Assembly (NCBI GenBank): GCA_963556255.1
Contig: OY744607.1
Coordinates: 45,450,737-45,514,736, forward strand
Reading direction: 5' to 3'
DNA length: 64,000 nt
Source of the DNA: Allolobophora icterica
Lineage: Eukaryota; Annelida; Clitellata; Crassiclitellata; Lumbricidae
Shown one piece after another: positions 36,500 to 46,637 of the stretch (positions within the stretch are counted from its first letter, which is position 1; every line of letters starts with the position of its first letter). A program made the position numbers and the translations under genes. A model generated the notes under the pieces. It was given only the letters and a program-made list of their open reading frames with translations, searched no databases and had not been told where the DNA came from.

Positions 36500-38546
36500 C
36501 ATATCAATGCTTTTAAACAACAAGTTAATATAACTAAATACACCACATATGCACTAGTAATAGCCTGGTTTAGTCAGATGATGTAAAAAAAGATGATGGC
36601 CACACCATTGTTTCAATGGATAAACTCCATTTTAATCTAGATATTAATCAATACTTGCACAGATGCACAGATGGCATACTGAGCAGCTGCTCTGGAAGCA
36701 GGTGAATCTCCCTGAACTGTATATAAAATCAATACACTGCTTTCACTATCCTAATGAAGGAAAGTATATGGATTCAACAGGCCTACTGTCTTGTCAGTAA
36801 TTGAGGTCTGTTTATGCAACACGTTGTATGCGATTCTTTACAATTCAGTCACATTAGCTAGCTAGCTAGCAGAGACTTTTGGTAACAACATTGCCTAGAA
36901 ACATGTTTCCATGTTCCAAAAAGCAGGCCAACAATTTTGCTTTTCGCTACGACTAGGGTTGCCAGACGTAGTATGGCAAAGGAGGCCATGTCCTCCTTTT
37001 TGGCCTCATGTCCTCTGTCCGGCAGGCAAAGCTAAAAACCTGGAAAATGTTCAGCTTTTTGTATGTTTTTGTTCTATTGAGTAATTGGCTATTATTTTGT
37101 GGCCGTTTTTAATGACTACACGCGTATGCTGTCCCTAAGCTCCCCTACCTAAGCTACTTACCTATTTATTTTTTTATTGCCGCTCTATTTTCCAGATGTA
37201 TCTAGTCCATAATTGGAGTTATGTTACAATGTATATGGTCAAAGTGCTACCTGAATAAATACTTTGCAATATTATGATAGAAAGCCTCAATTGATTTTTT
37301 ATATGCAGCTATTCAATGTGACCTCGTTTCTTGGTTACTTGGTGACCCTTTGTCCTCCTTTCAGGCTCTGTGTCCTCCTTTGGCTACCCATGTATCTGAC
37401 AACCCTAGCTACGACCGATACCAGAACTGCTAAAACCCAGTCTTGTTGTCAAGACCTTAAACCTCAAGACCAAGACTTTGAACCTCGAGACCAAGACCAA
37501 GACCAAGATTTTGAATCTCAAGACCAAAACCAAGACCAAGACCCAAAAAATTACATTCAGCCCAGGACTTCTTTTCCTTACAAAAAAATTGTCAAGTCGG
37601 AATACTCGCTATTTTAATGAAAACATGAGTCCTTTATTTTATTCAAGCAAATTAACTTTAAAAGCAGACTGCAGAGAATTCCGAATTCGTATTTACAATA
37701 TTCCTACATGCAAACTGTTATTCCAAATGCCTTTTGTATTTTAAAAACCAATTCGCTCAGAATTTTCTGACCAAGACGTGCCTTGCGGGGCCTTGCAAAA
37801 ATTCCGCCATGTGAAAAAATACGTTCTACTTGTGCTGAAGTCGCTGGTAAACACAGTAGCTTTTCAAGCACTGGGTGTAAATATACAAATCATGAGCCTT
37901 TTTGAAATCCTCCCATGGTCTGGCTTCAGAACAAGCCTCGGCAGGGCTTCCAGACACAGCATAACTTAATTGCTGCTGCCGATGGGTTTTCCTGACAACA
38001 AGACTTGCATCCGTCCATAGGTATTCTCGTAGGCTATGATGCAAACAGGCTTGATAAATTTTTTAATTCTTGAGTTTTGTTAAATGACTGTTCATATTAA
38101 CAGCCGGTCTTGGATTTGGTCTTGCGTGACCAAGACCAAGACTTTGAACCTCAAGACCAAGACCAAGACTTTGAACCTCAAGACCAAGACCAAGACTTTT
38201 GGTCTCAAGACCAAGACCAAGGCTTTTAAAAACGAACTCGAGTGCACTCGAGACCAAGACCTTGGTCTCGAGGACAAAAAGTCTGCTAAAACCGCATAAT
38301 CCCAATAAAAATTTCTGCGGCATACTACACCACCCGGTAAAAACACAGAATTCCAACTCTATACACGACCCACGCCAAAAACACGTTCATAAAATGACCT
38401 ACTTAACGCTGATGAAAATAACTGGTAGTTTGAACCCTACCGAAATCGATAAACTGCTGTATTGTTAGGACACTCGGGTGAAACTGCGAGTAATGGTCCA
38501 GCAGCCTTCCTGCATTCACGGCCAACAGTCTCTGCGTCAGCCTCAT
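26567..38546 (-). CDS. PDK: Pyruvate dehydrogenase kinase (mitochondrial), complete, 11 exons
   Basis: Coding exons in order of translation: 38441-38546, 36238-36379, 35251-35319, 34375-34565, 33667-33750, 32949-33026, 31821-31915, 31294-31392, 29999-30112, 28960-29073, 26567-26701. All have GT..AG borders and phases that join to 408 residues. The enzyme phosphorylates and inactivates the E1 alpha subunit of pyruvate dehydrogenase in the matrix. Visible family signatures are an [15 protein letters not shown] block near residue 50, [16 protein letters not shown] (about 152-168), the N box [16 protein letters not shown] around N256, G1 box DQGGG (291-295), G2 box GYGYGLP (328-334), GFGTDA (354-359), LPIYNK and a C-terminal DW pair (393-394). 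The order fits the PDK/BCKDK protein-kinase family, and the DW tail favours PDK. The start at 38546 gives MRL.., usual for PDKs, with A at -3. Residues 1-20 are basic enough for mitochondrial import. Introns hold a K element (first and last), a SINE and a splice-site minisatellite. Confidence 0.95.
27208..27341. mobile_element. Short MITE (CACTGGCGTA ... TACGCC-type ends), copy 1
   Basis: Starts CACTGGCGTACACTTGTCC and ends near ACGCCTATGG. It matches 52162-52292 throughout. The flanks GTGGGAAG and GTGGGGAG could be a one-mismatch 8-bp TSD. Confidence 0.6.
27855..28860 (-). mobile_element. S1-type SINE interrupted by a K element
   Basis: Left part 'gtgagtgaaggacttgctca' and right part 'ggttagaacccgtacccact' ... 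'gctctaaccaatcggtaacc' form an inverted SINE whose halves are separated by the insertion at 27895-28769. Confidence 0.7.
27895..28769 (-). mobile_element. hAT-like non-autonomous element 'K', copy 3 (inverted)
   Basis: Ends CAGTCTTGTTGTC / GACAACAAGACTG are flanked by an exact 8-bp TSD, CTACACAG (27887-27894 and 28770-28777). Orientation is opposite to the other three copies. It sits in the last intron of the PDK gene, inside a SINE. Confidence 0.92.
29590..29705 (-). mobile_element. SINE-like fragment
   Basis: Inverted 'gcacaaaggactcgctaaagtt' block and a tRNA-like end 'gactcgaacccatgcacccc' ... 'gctcaaaccaatccgctagtcagcc'. Lies in a PDK intron. Confidence 0.5.
30913..31318 (-). repeat. Minisatellite made of the PDK exon-8 5' splice-site junction
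   Basis: About 16-17 units of roughly 23 bp. On the coding (minus) strand each carries the order GAGGATGTAACAATTAAG then GTGACGAG. The first unit overlaps the end of PDK exon 31294-31392, whose last bases GACGTAACAATTAAG precede the real donor GTGAGG. Most units therefore preserve an AAG/GTGA donor look-alike. One further unit in the opposite orientation lies at 30420-30450. Confidence 0.9.
31980..32360. other. AT-rich intronic stretch without a gene
   Basis: PDK intron between exons 32949-33026 and 31821-31915. Strongly AT-rich with no recognised feature. Confidence 0.5.
33345..33475 (+). repeat. Dispersed repeat related to 43840-43960
   Basis: Both copies share 'atgattagc.ttgccctcct', 'cctttctccgggcttggg' variants and 'tggcactacca.agta.g..cagtggc'. 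Probably a SINE body; termini are not clear. Confidence 0.6.
34147..34360 (+). mobile_element. tRNA-derived SINE, family S1, copy 2
   Basis: Nearly the same as 372-608, with B box GGTTCGAATCTC and the 'cttgggcaagtccttcactc' block. Flanked by an 8-bp duplication, AAACTTGT, immediately left and at 34360-34367. The right TSD ends 1 bp before the C complementary to position +7 of the PDK donor GTAAGTG (34374-34368). Confidence 0.85.
35925..36215 (+). repeat. Old dispersed repeat, copy 2
   Basis: Counterpart of 22905-23230. Lies in the PDK intron immediately before exon 2 as read on the plus strand. Confidence 0.55.
36406..36500. repeat. (TTA)n microsatellite
   Basis: About 95 bp, 25 bp upstream of the PDK exon 36238-36379 on the coding strand. 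Confidence 0.96.
36954..37407. mobile_element. hAT-like MITE (TAGGGTTGCCAGA ends)
   Basis: Ends TAGGGTTGCCAGA and TCTGACAACCCTA pair with one mismatch, between exact 8-bp TSDs GCTACGAC (36946-36953 and 37408-37415). TAGGG is a common hAT terminus. The interior repeats 'tgtcctccttt'. It sits 30 bp from K copy 4 in PDK intron 1. Confidence 0.88.
37438..38285 (+). mobile_element. hAT-like non-autonomous element 'K', copy 4
   Basis: Ends CAGTCTTGTTGTC / GACAAAAAGTCTG are flanked by an exact 8-bp TSD, CTAAAACC (37430-37437 and 38286-38293). Same core as the other copies but with more substitutions, so it is probably the oldest. Confidence 0.9.
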
Positions 38547-38720
38547 TCTGGTCGATTCGAACTCTGGCCGGAAAAGAAGACGGTCAACTGTAAAACTCCA
38601 TCGTTCTTGCCGAGGTTTCAACCATTTTCACCTTCAAATATCTCCGATTTAGCACAACACAGCTCCAGCAGCTGTGTTATAGTCTGGTACCGGTTACGTC
38701 CGGTTTAGTCTGCTGCCCTC
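38547..38720 (-). promoter_or_regulatory. Upstream region of the PDK gene
   Basis: Immediately 5' of the PDK start. No TATA box is evident. The divergent protamine-like gene starts 2.05 kb away on the other strand. Proposed from position only. Confidence 0.3.
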
Positions 38721-39299
38721 CTCCTATACGTTTGGGTGGGACGTACGCAAAATAATAACGTCGTGGAGGCGTAGTTTCAGTTGCATAGTGTAGGCTAGGC
38801 ACTTTAAACTGTCAAATGAACATGGCCCAACAAACTGAAATTTGTAGTAACAGATCCAGTGCTTTAGTCTAAAGCCCAACCTCGCAGTCCAGCATTGATT
38901 AAGTAGCCTAACCATTAACCCTTAGGCCCTAACAACGGAGTCTTCGTCCCGAATCTGAAAAAAGGGCCAACGGAGAGCACTCTGACACAGCAGGAAATTG
39001 AACAACTTAAATCACGCCACTGGCACAGGCCTATGGAATTTTTGTCATCGACACCACACTGTCAAGTCATGCGTTACAGAAGCCTATATAAAACCTAGGC
39101 CTAAATTAATCATCTATAGGTTATTAGGCAACATGCGCCGCTGTCACGATAGCCTCGATAGGCCATGTCCTGAAATTAGTTTATCGGATTTTTAGCCCTG
39201 TGCGGTGGAGGCCTAGCCTACACTTCAGAATAGGCATACAAGTAGCCTATATTTAGAAGAGAGAAGAGGAAAATTAATATCCCTTACACTAGCTTCGAT

Positions 39300-39672
39300 A
39301 GGGAACTATAGGCATGAAGTGTTAGCGACTTAATTTTGCATAGCCTCTAGAAATCAGAGCGGTGTATAATTATATAGTTTGGCCTCTCCCTCGCCGCCCT
39401 CCCCCTAGCCGTTTACTGACAGTGTACGGCCAATTTAGGGCCTACTCTAAAAGTAATGAGGGCCTACTCATTATAGCTGAGCTGGCTGGGGTGCAGATCG
39501 ATGGAGCCAAAATCTCGAAGCAATTAAATTTCTAACTTAATTTAAAAAAAACAAATTGGGCCTACATAGCCTACATACATGTATACAGGCATGGTTATAA
39601 TTTAAAAAACCTAATTTAACTCTGTGGGAATTTAACCCCCGACCTCTCGGTTGACACTAGACTACCGCGCAC
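39300..39672 (-). mobile_element. tRNA-derived SINE, family S2 (with internal extra sequence)
   Basis: Carries 'catgaagtgttagcgactta', 'gacagtgtacggcc' and a tRNA-like end 'aatttaacccccgacctctc' ... 'ctagactaccgcgc'. Interior runs such as poly-A break up the body. Confidence 0.7.
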
Positions 39673-39678
39673 CCTATA

Positions 39679-39679
39679 T

Positions 39680-39734
<55 letters not shown>
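39679..39734. repeat. (AT)n microsatellite
   Basis: AT repeat with two GT interruptions, about 56 bp. Confidence 0.95.
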
Positions 39735-39776
39735 TAAATTATGCGAGTAGGGTATGACGAAATCGTACAAGCCATG

Positions 39777-39988
39777 CAGGGGCGTAACGTTGGTAAAAAA
39801 AGTGGGGTGGGGGGGGGTGGGGTCACCAATTTCTTACATACACGAAGCAAGGCGGAGACTGCGATCTCTGGAAAGGCACAATAATAAAATATTGATTGAC
39901 ACTGTTCAAAAAGTGGGGGGTACGATGCCCCCAGTTCAAAAAGTGGGGGTACGGGTACCCCTCATACCCCCCACAAATTACGCCTATG
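39777..39988. mobile_element. MITE (CAGGGGCGTAAC ... TTACGCCTATG), copy 2
   Basis: Shares ends and the 'cacgaagcaaggcggagact' and 'aaaaagtggggg' blocks with 42086-42287 and with the 8349-8672 copy. No clean TSD seen. Confidence 0.7.
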
Positions 39989-40360
39989 GCCATCAGCGCG
40001 GGGACCAATTACAAGTAGCCTACTTTATTCTAGGCCCCTACTTGAAGTAGGGGCCTACAATAAAGTTTTTAATGTACTTCCGAAAATGCGGCCCCTTTAA
40101 AACTGCGGGCCCGGGTGCTACAGCACCCTTAATTCGCATCCCCCTTAATTCGGGCCTGACTGGCAAACATAATACGACGGTGTCTGCTTACAGGGAAGAT
40201 AAGTATCCGTCGGTTTGAATAAAAAATACAAGTCTCTTAACTGAGTTCACTGACCGCTGTAGGCCCCTGTATACTACGACCTACTTTGCCAGCGCATAAC
40301 TTCTGCTCAAACTTTGTCATCGTACGTCTTCTGAATTGAGGGGACACACGCTAAAATCGC

Positions 40361-40550
40361 CCCCATGGCAACGTATTGTGTTCGGAGCTGTGCTGTGATT
40401 GGCAGAGGGCGGTTTCTCTAGGGCCGAAAGTGCTTAAAAGCGACCGCTTTGAATATTGGTTACCATGGCAACGCATTGTGTTCGGAGCTGTGTTGTGATT
40501 GGTTTCTCTTGGGCGGAAGCCCATAAAGGGGGCCGAGTCGAGTAAGTCGC
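40361..40550 (+). promoter_or_regulatory. Promoter of the protamine-like gene: duplicated CCAAT and X-box unit
   Basis: A block of about 43 bp, 'ccatggcaacg.attgtgttcggagctgtg.tgtgattgg', occurs twice (about 40361-40403 and 40463-40503). The second is preceded by GTTA, giving GTTACCATGGCAAC, a full inverted-repeat X box of the kind bound by RFX factors. The first keeps the CCATGGCAAC half. Each block ends in ATTGG, an inverted CCAAT box. A CATAAAGG element near 40523 could act as a TATA variant. RFX factors drive ciliary and spermiogenic genes in animals, which suits the product. Function is inferred. Confidence 0.6.
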
Positions 40551-40592
40551 TCAGTTCCATCAACGCTGCAAGAAGATCGGAAGAACAACAAG

Positions 40593-41287
40593 ATGGAGGA
40601 CTACGAAGATCTCGAACTGGTAAGTTTGACCTTATGCTAGCCGAAGACGAGCTTTCTTTGGCAAGCATAAGGGTCAAACTTACAAGAGAACAGGGCAATC
40701 CTAGGCTTTAGGTTACAGTATTTAGATTTGATTTATAGGCCTACTGTTATTTTTATTTAAGCAAATTTTATATAGCGCCCCTTCTAGATTGCCTACCAAG
40801 GAGCACTGATATTAATTATATTAGATTAACAAATATCAGATTAATTAGATTGAAATAGGATTTGCTTACATTTATTTAAGATTACTAATCCTGTAGGCCT
40901 GTGTCTAATCAGATTAGCTGAGACACTGACTGGCCTGCAACGATTTATATTTGGGTGTAAGCATAGAGGTATATTATAAACTTATATTATATCTCATTGG
41001 GTGTAAGTCCCTATTATGGCTTTCTCTTAGGGAAGGGTTTTGGTTTGTTGTTGGGTGAACAGGAAGAAGAACTGGGAGATGACGTCGCAGTGAGAGGAAG
41101 GTCGAGGTCTCGCAGCGCTCGGCCGAGAGCATCGGCAGCAGCAGCGGCGACCAAGGACGATGACGAGGGAGCGACGACTCCTTCGCGACGAAGACGGAGA
41201 CGCCGCGGACGAGGAAGCCGCCGCCGCCGACGCAGCCGCCGTCGACGAAGCCACGGACGCCGCCGCCGCCGACGACGCCACCACTAG
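40593..41287 (+). CDS. Protamine-like arginine-rich protein (two exons)
   Basis: Exon 1 (40593-40619, nine codons, AAGATGG start context) and exon 2 (41063-41287) join in phase 0 (donor CTG/GTAAGT, acceptor GAACAG) to 83 residues. The N-terminal 19 residues are strongly acidic (MEDYEDLELEEELGDD..). Next come an RGRSRSRS-type segment and an alanine/acidic spacer, then from about residue 51 a basic tail of Arg runs broken by Ser, Gly and His, ending RRHH. Arginine is written with all of CGA, CGC, CGT, CGG and AGA, which argues for selection on the protein and not a simple repeat. Arg-rich proteins of this size replace histones in sperm chromatin in several animal groups, some as precursors with an acidic leader. 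That role, and removal of the acidic leader, are inference. AATAAA lies 137 bp after the stop. An overlapping acidic frame in exon 2 is considered a shadow. Confidence 0.75.
40620..40683 (+). other. Hairpin beginning exactly at the 5' splice site of the protamine-like gene
   Basis: The intron's first 23 bases (GTAAGTTTGACCTTATGCTA..) pair with 40660-40683 (..AGCATAAGGGTCAAACTTAC) with one bulge and one mismatch; the loop is about 17 nt. In RNA this would bury the donor in a long stem. Confidence 0.85.
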
Positions 41288-41423
41288 ACGCCATCGGGGG
41301 CCTCCGTCGGATCCATCCGTCCGTCCATCGTTCGGCTGGAGATAGAGAAGATCCGAGCGACCGCTACAGATGAACTTTCGTCTGCGGTCTATTAATTAGA
41401 TCGATGAAGTCTATTGTTCGATC

Positions 41424-41429
41424 AATAAA
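41424..41429 (+). terminator. Polyadenylation signal of the protamine-like gene
   Basis: AATAAA, 137 bp downstream of the stop codon, in an otherwise ordinary 3' flank. Confidence 0.65.
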
Positions 41430-42085
41430 AGTTGAAAAAGAAAACGAATTGTCTTATTCCTTCTAGGCTATAGATAAGGTTTTTGTCATCTTAGGCTTTC
41501 CTGGATTTTAGGCTATCCAGTAGATTAAGTAAGTAAGTAAATAAGTATATCCTTTAATTGTACCAACTGCCAACCGCACTTTGGTTTACATGTAAGTCAC
41601 AGTTATGTATTAGGAAAACCTAATTGTCCATAACAAAGAATTATAAAACAAGGTAGTAATAATAAATCATAATAATAGTTACAAGATGCCAAAATACCAG
41701 ATAATTTTGTTATCATTATCGAGATAATGATTAATTAAATTAAAATTGACTAAACAGAAAAAAAATAAAAAGTTATAATTCTATCACATACAGTTTGTTT
41801 ACAACAACGAACGATGACATAATCGGCGTATTTTCTTTAAATATCCGATAAGACTGGCAGCCAGATTGGTAGAAAGTTCGTGATAAAGTTCCACAAAGAT
41901 TGCAAAGGGGTGGCAGTCAATTGCTGCGACTCTGCGATTAAGGCCTATAGGCTATAGGCTTCACGAAGCGTTCAAGAATTGTATGTTACTGAGTTCCACT
42001 AATCTGATCAGCTAATTAGTCTATGCCTTCCAGAAGACTTAGGTATCCCTGGATAATTTGACTTAATTATGGCCTCATAGGTAAG

Positions 42086-42287
42086 CAGAAGCGTAACTTT
42101 GGTCTAAAAAGTGGGGGGGGGGTACCAATTTCTTACATACACGAAGCAAGGCGGAGACTGCGATCTCTAGGAAGGCACACTAATAAAATATTGATTGGCA
42201 TTGTTCAAAAAGTGGGGGTACGGTACCCCCCAGTCAAAAAAGTGGGGATACGGGTACCCCTCGTACCCCTCACAAATTACGCCTATG
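42086..42287. mobile_element. MITE (CAGAAGCGTAAC ... TTACGCCTATG), copy 3
   Basis: Nearly the same interior as 39777-39988. No clear TSD. Confidence 0.7.
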
Positions 42288-42359
42288 TTTGTAAAAACGT
42301 CATTTTGGCCTCACCCAGAAAAGTTGTGCTTCCCCGTAGAAAAAATCCTGCGAACGCCC

Positions 42360-42600
42360 ATGGAGGCAGCCATAAGTGTGAAGTGTTAGCGACTTCATTT
42401 TCTTAGCCTCGCCCATGACGGCGCATGGCCAGTCCACTCCCTTGCCGTCTCATCTTCTTACCGACAGTGTACGGTCGTCGGTCAGTGTACTCATTATAGC
42501 TGAGTTGATTAGGGGGAGCAGGTGGGGCAGAAATCTCAGACCAAATTTCTTCTCTGGCGGGGAATTGAACCCCCGACCTCTCGAAACTTATAGCTATGAG
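42360..42600 (-). mobile_element. tRNA-derived SINE, family S2
   Basis: Blocks 'gtgaagtgttagcgacttca', 'gacagtgtacggtcg' and a tRNA-like head 'ggaattgaacccccgacctc' mark a full inverted S2 copy. Confidence 0.82.
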
Positions 42601-42671
42601 CTATTGCAAATTCAGGGCCACCATGGTTCTCGTGCGTGCAGGTGCTTTGACATTTACAATCACTTATTGAC

Positions 42672-42835
42672 AGGGGCGTAACATTGGTCTAAAAAGTTGG
42701 GGTACTAATTTTTTTACATACACGAAGCAAGGCGCAGACTGCGGTCTCTGGAAAGGCTCAATAATAAAATATTGATTGGCATTGTTTAAAAAGGGGTGGG
42801 GGTATGGTACCCCTCAGTCCAAAAAGTGGGGGCCT
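42672..42835. mobile_element. Truncated MITE of the CAGxxGCGTAAC family, copy 4
   Basis: The left end CAGGGGCGTAACATTGG and interior are present; the right terminus is missing after 'aaaaagtgggggcc'. Confidence 0.65.
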
Positions 42836-43079
42836 GTGCTTATTGAAGTCTTTACAGCCTTACAGCCTGTTGATAGGCCAATAGATCATGCAAAAGAGCT
42901 TTTGGGGTTTCATATTATATGCCTCATATATGCCCCAATGCAGGAAGCGTACGTCGGCCTAAGTTTAGAGTAACTGACATCATACCATAGTTCCTGGTGT
43001 CGACTGTCTACTCTGGATTGGACTTCGTTGATCAGGCTCTACGCGTCTGTGGGAATCCACCAAGTTCCAGTTATCTAAC

Positions 43080-43480
43080 CTACCTATGTATACCTACCTA
43101 CATACATACCTACACACGTACATGTATACATGCATACATACATACATGCATGTTTACATACAAACTAATACATACATATATACCATTATACATACACGCA
43201 TACATACGTACATACTTAAATATTTACATACACACACACACATGCACACATGCATGCATACATACATACATACATATATACTTAGTTACATACATACATA
43301 TACACATATGCATATGCACGTACGTACGTTAGTCCTACATAGTCATACAGATACATAAATACATGCATACATACACTGTACATACATACATAAATACATA
43401 TGCATACATATACATACATGCCAACATAATTATAACATACATTCATACATGTATACGTTTTACATACACCCACTTGCTGG
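43080..43480. repeat. Degenerate (ACAT)n array
   Basis: About 400 bp of diverged ACAT/ACATGC repeats. Open frames across it are repeat artefacts. Confidence 0.93.
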
Positions 43481-43839
43481 CAGGTACTCCGGTGTAAGCC
43501 TGTGAAGTGAGACAGAGCATTGAAGCCATATGCCCCATAGCTACATCGGAATCGGACAAACTGTGGAATAGAACCCCCCCCCATAGCCAGGCCGATGATA
43601 ATTATATATGATAATTACCTGTCACGAGCCAGGCAACTGATGTCTCCAAGCGACTGATCGATCATCATGGTGGATATCGATGAGTCATCGAAACCGAAAG
43701 TGGCAAAAAATTTCTGCGAGTCATTTGCAAAAAACACTTGTCGGCCTATTGTTTGCTCCAAGCGCAGGCGTCTCAAAGTCAACAAAGTTACAAGAACGTC
43801 TAATTAGAATAGTATCGTCGGTCCTGGATTTGGTTGGGT

Positions 43840-43960
43840 TAGTTGCTATTTAACGACACTGTGTCACAACAAAGATGATTAGCGTCGCCCTCCTCCTTTC
43901 TCCGGGCTTGGGTGTGGCACTGCCAGAGTACGAACAGTGGCGGAGTTAGGACCAGGATTT
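43840..43960 (+). repeat. Dispersed repeat related to 33345-33475
   Basis: Shares 'gttgctatttaacgacactg'-type and 'gccctcctcctttctccggg' blocks with the other copy. Confidence 0.6.
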
Positions 43961-44604
43961 ACTTGCGAGAGCTACAGCGTAGTTTTTTTCTGGTTACGGA
44001 AGATCGAGCTCATTGGAAACAGTTAGACCTGGGAGTGACTTTGGTCAGCCAATCTGACCCCACTTGACCCCAAAGTGACTTGAAGTCGATTTGAAGTCGA
44101 CGACTTGGAGCCAAAACGACTTGATCCGACTTGGCAGAAAAACAACCAACTTCCGACTTAAAGTCGATTTCTGACATGGTAATAACGATAACGTACGGCT
44201 AATAATACAATTGTCAAGCCAATTTTGCCTGGCAAGCATTACTTTCATATAGGGCCTACTAATGAGTGATGAGACCTCAATACCTGATGAATAAAATTGT
44301 TAACATTTCGATTCGCCATTTTTTTAATGAAACGTACGTGTGACGTTTTAACAGAGAATAAACACATTATATAAATAAGTCGGCACGAAACCGATAAAAA
44401 TAAGTAAGTAACTGTCTAGCCCAACCGGCGTCGATAATCTCTATAATAGTTTTCCAGATCCGTGTGTCCTACGAAAAACGCTCTGGAATGTCTGGAATGT
44501 GACTGCGACGACCTCCCTAAGGCCGGCATATCACGTGGGCGAGCGAAGTTGGCCCGGGCCGCCGACACTCGACGCTGGGCGGATGGACGTGCGGGCGCAC
44601 ACCT

Positions 44605-44790
44605 GCACGGACGGACGGACGGACGGACGGACGGACGGATTGACACATGGACAAACAGCGGTTACTAAGCCTGTCTGTGCCACCCTCCCTCCCGCCCTAC
44701 CTCTCCCTCCCTCCCTCTCACTCCTCCTTCCATCCCTCTACCTCTATCACTGCGTTCGACGACCTCCATACCTTTCCCTCTCCCTCCCCG
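44605..44790. repeat. (GGAC)n and pyrimidine-rich (CCCT)n simple repeats
   Basis: A short GGAC run at 44609-44638 is followed by a C/T-rich stretch at 44680-44790. Confidence 0.85.
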
Positions 44791-44842
44791 TCATATATGA
44801 CGGGGAAGCATCTTGCTTATAATGCCTATAATCAGTTAGCAT

Positions 44843-45966
44843 CATAGTTCGAGAATTCGTGACTTTCGGTTTTAAAATTCGTAAAAATTCGCGAATTTTT
44901 GGTCTTTTTTAAAATTCGTAAAAATTCGTAAAAATTCGCTGGGCCATTCTTGGGCCTTTTTCACATTGATAGTGTGTTTGCAAAAACAGCGTAAGCAACA
45001 ACAACACATGTGATGACGTCATGGTTTGTTGTGTTAAGCTTCTGCTTAGAATTTAATGTAAAATTGAATATAAAAGTTTATTCCGTAACGAGTTAATTTA
45101 GTTAATATCTAACTTTTTAACGATGAAAAAACATTGACCGGAGTGGAAGTATGTACCGTAGTTATTTTGCAGGAGAAGGAAAGGGTAATCCAAAAATACA
45201 GTGTTTTAGTGACGAGGAATTTGTTGGTTGTTCTGCCGGAATTCGGGAGCATTTGCATGGCGAAAATTCAGGAACCAGAGTCGAGTGGTAGCAGTGGGCT
45301 TTCCTGACTTAGAATCAGAGGACGATGAAGTAGAAGACACAGCTCGGTGAACGTTGCCAACCCTTTTTAACCATGTTTGGTTGCAAGCTGTGTTAGTGGC
45401 TGACTGGCAGTGTTTAATCTAGACGTCTTTTGGGGGGGGAAATTTCCCCCCCCCCCCAGGATTGAAGTTTCCCCCCAGAACTCAGCAATATTGTAAGGCA
45501 GATACCTATGCGGCACTGGGGGAAATTCCCCCCCGAGAAACCTTGTTTTTCCCCCCCCCCCCAGAACAGGGGGACTAGATTACACACTGGCTGACTGGTG
45601 ACACTGGAGCTGCATGGGGCACTGGTGGTTTTTCGTTCTACTAACTGACACTCACAGTCACACACCCCAACTATGATAGAAATCGAAGGTCAATACTCCA
45701 AGTAGAACAGTAACTGAGTATCAGTACTATTGTGTTGCTAGTCAGCTATCTTTTACGGCTGATTGATTGTCTATGACATTGACATTTACTTGCTTAAAAA
45801 GTTCAAAAGTAAACAAATAATAAAATTTGTTGCCATGGCAAAGAATTCTATTATTTTATTATTTTACGAATTTTTACGAATTTTAAAACTGCAGTTTTAA
45901 AATTCGTTAAAATTCGTGAATTTTAAAAATTCTTAAAATTCGTAAAATGCGAATTCTCGAACTATG
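44843..45966. mobile_element. hAT-like element 'L', copy 1
   Basis: TIRs CATAGTTCGAGAATTCG / CGAATTCTCGAACTATG (17 bp, perfect) lie between exact 8-bp TSDs, GTTAGCAT (44835-44842 and 45967-45974). The subterminal regions repeat AAAATTCGTAAAAATTCG many times on both sides. A 9-bp-TSD MITE is nested at 45408-45589. No transposase frame. Confidence 0.93.
45408..45589. mobile_element. MITE family with 9-bp TSD, copy 1 (nested in element L)
   Basis: Ends CAGTGTTTAATCTAG / CTAGATTACACACTG with exact 9-bp TSD GCTGACTGG (45399-45407, 45590-45598). Contains several G/C homopolymer runs. Confidence 0.85.
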
Positions 45967-46364
45967 GTTAGCATAATCTGGCTACACAGGAGACCCAAAA
46001 GGGGTCGTAGACCCCGCTACCAGGGCCACCTGGGTAGTAATACAGTTTGATGGAAAACATTATACTTAACTAAAGACTCGATAGCATATCATTGGCATGT
46101 AATAGTAACATAATACTTACTAAGGACTCGAAAGCACATCTTGAGGCTATACCTGTGCACGCTCATTGAATTTCAGATGATTAAGCTGCGGGCCGTCAAT
46201 AAAAATTAGTGTTCCTCGACATACGTAGAGGTGTATGAGCCAAAGACTGTACCAGCGGTCATTACTGGCAGTTTGCAACTAGTGAACAAAATTATTGTCC
46301 TTTCATGCAATTCTAATTATTTACAAATTGGAAGGAAATAGGCCTGGGATAGATAAAGAAAACA

Positions 46365-46637
46365 AGAAGAAGAAAAAGAAGAAGAGCAGTCCCTTAAGCT
46401 AGCCCTGAGGCAGCCATGGGTATGAAGTGTTAACGACTTCATTTTCTTAGCCTCGGCCTATGAGGGCGGGTGGCCAGATCTCTCCCTCGCCGTCTAAACT
46501 TCCCACTGACAGTGTACGGTCAGTGCACTCATCATAGCTGAGTTGGCTAGAGGGTGCAAGTGGCACAGAAATCTCGAACCAAATTCCTGCCCTGGCGGGA
46601 TTTGAACCCCCGACCTCTCGATTGACAGTCTAGCGCA
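46365..46637 (-). mobile_element. tRNA-derived SINE, family S2, just upstream of the PHYHIP-type gene
   Basis: Inverted copy: AAGAAG-rich tail at the left (46363-46386), S2 body ('ggtatgaagtgttaacgact', 'gacagtgtacggtcag') and tRNA-like head 'ggcgggatttgaacccccga'. The head ends about 40 bp before the acceptor of the first coding exon. Confidence 0.85.

Noticed and set aside
41027..41345. Alternative frames over exon 2 of the protamine-like gene (acidic/alanine-rich plus frame; serine/alanine-rich minus frame)
   Set aside because: Only the arginine frame joins the upstream ATG exon in phase with good splice sites.
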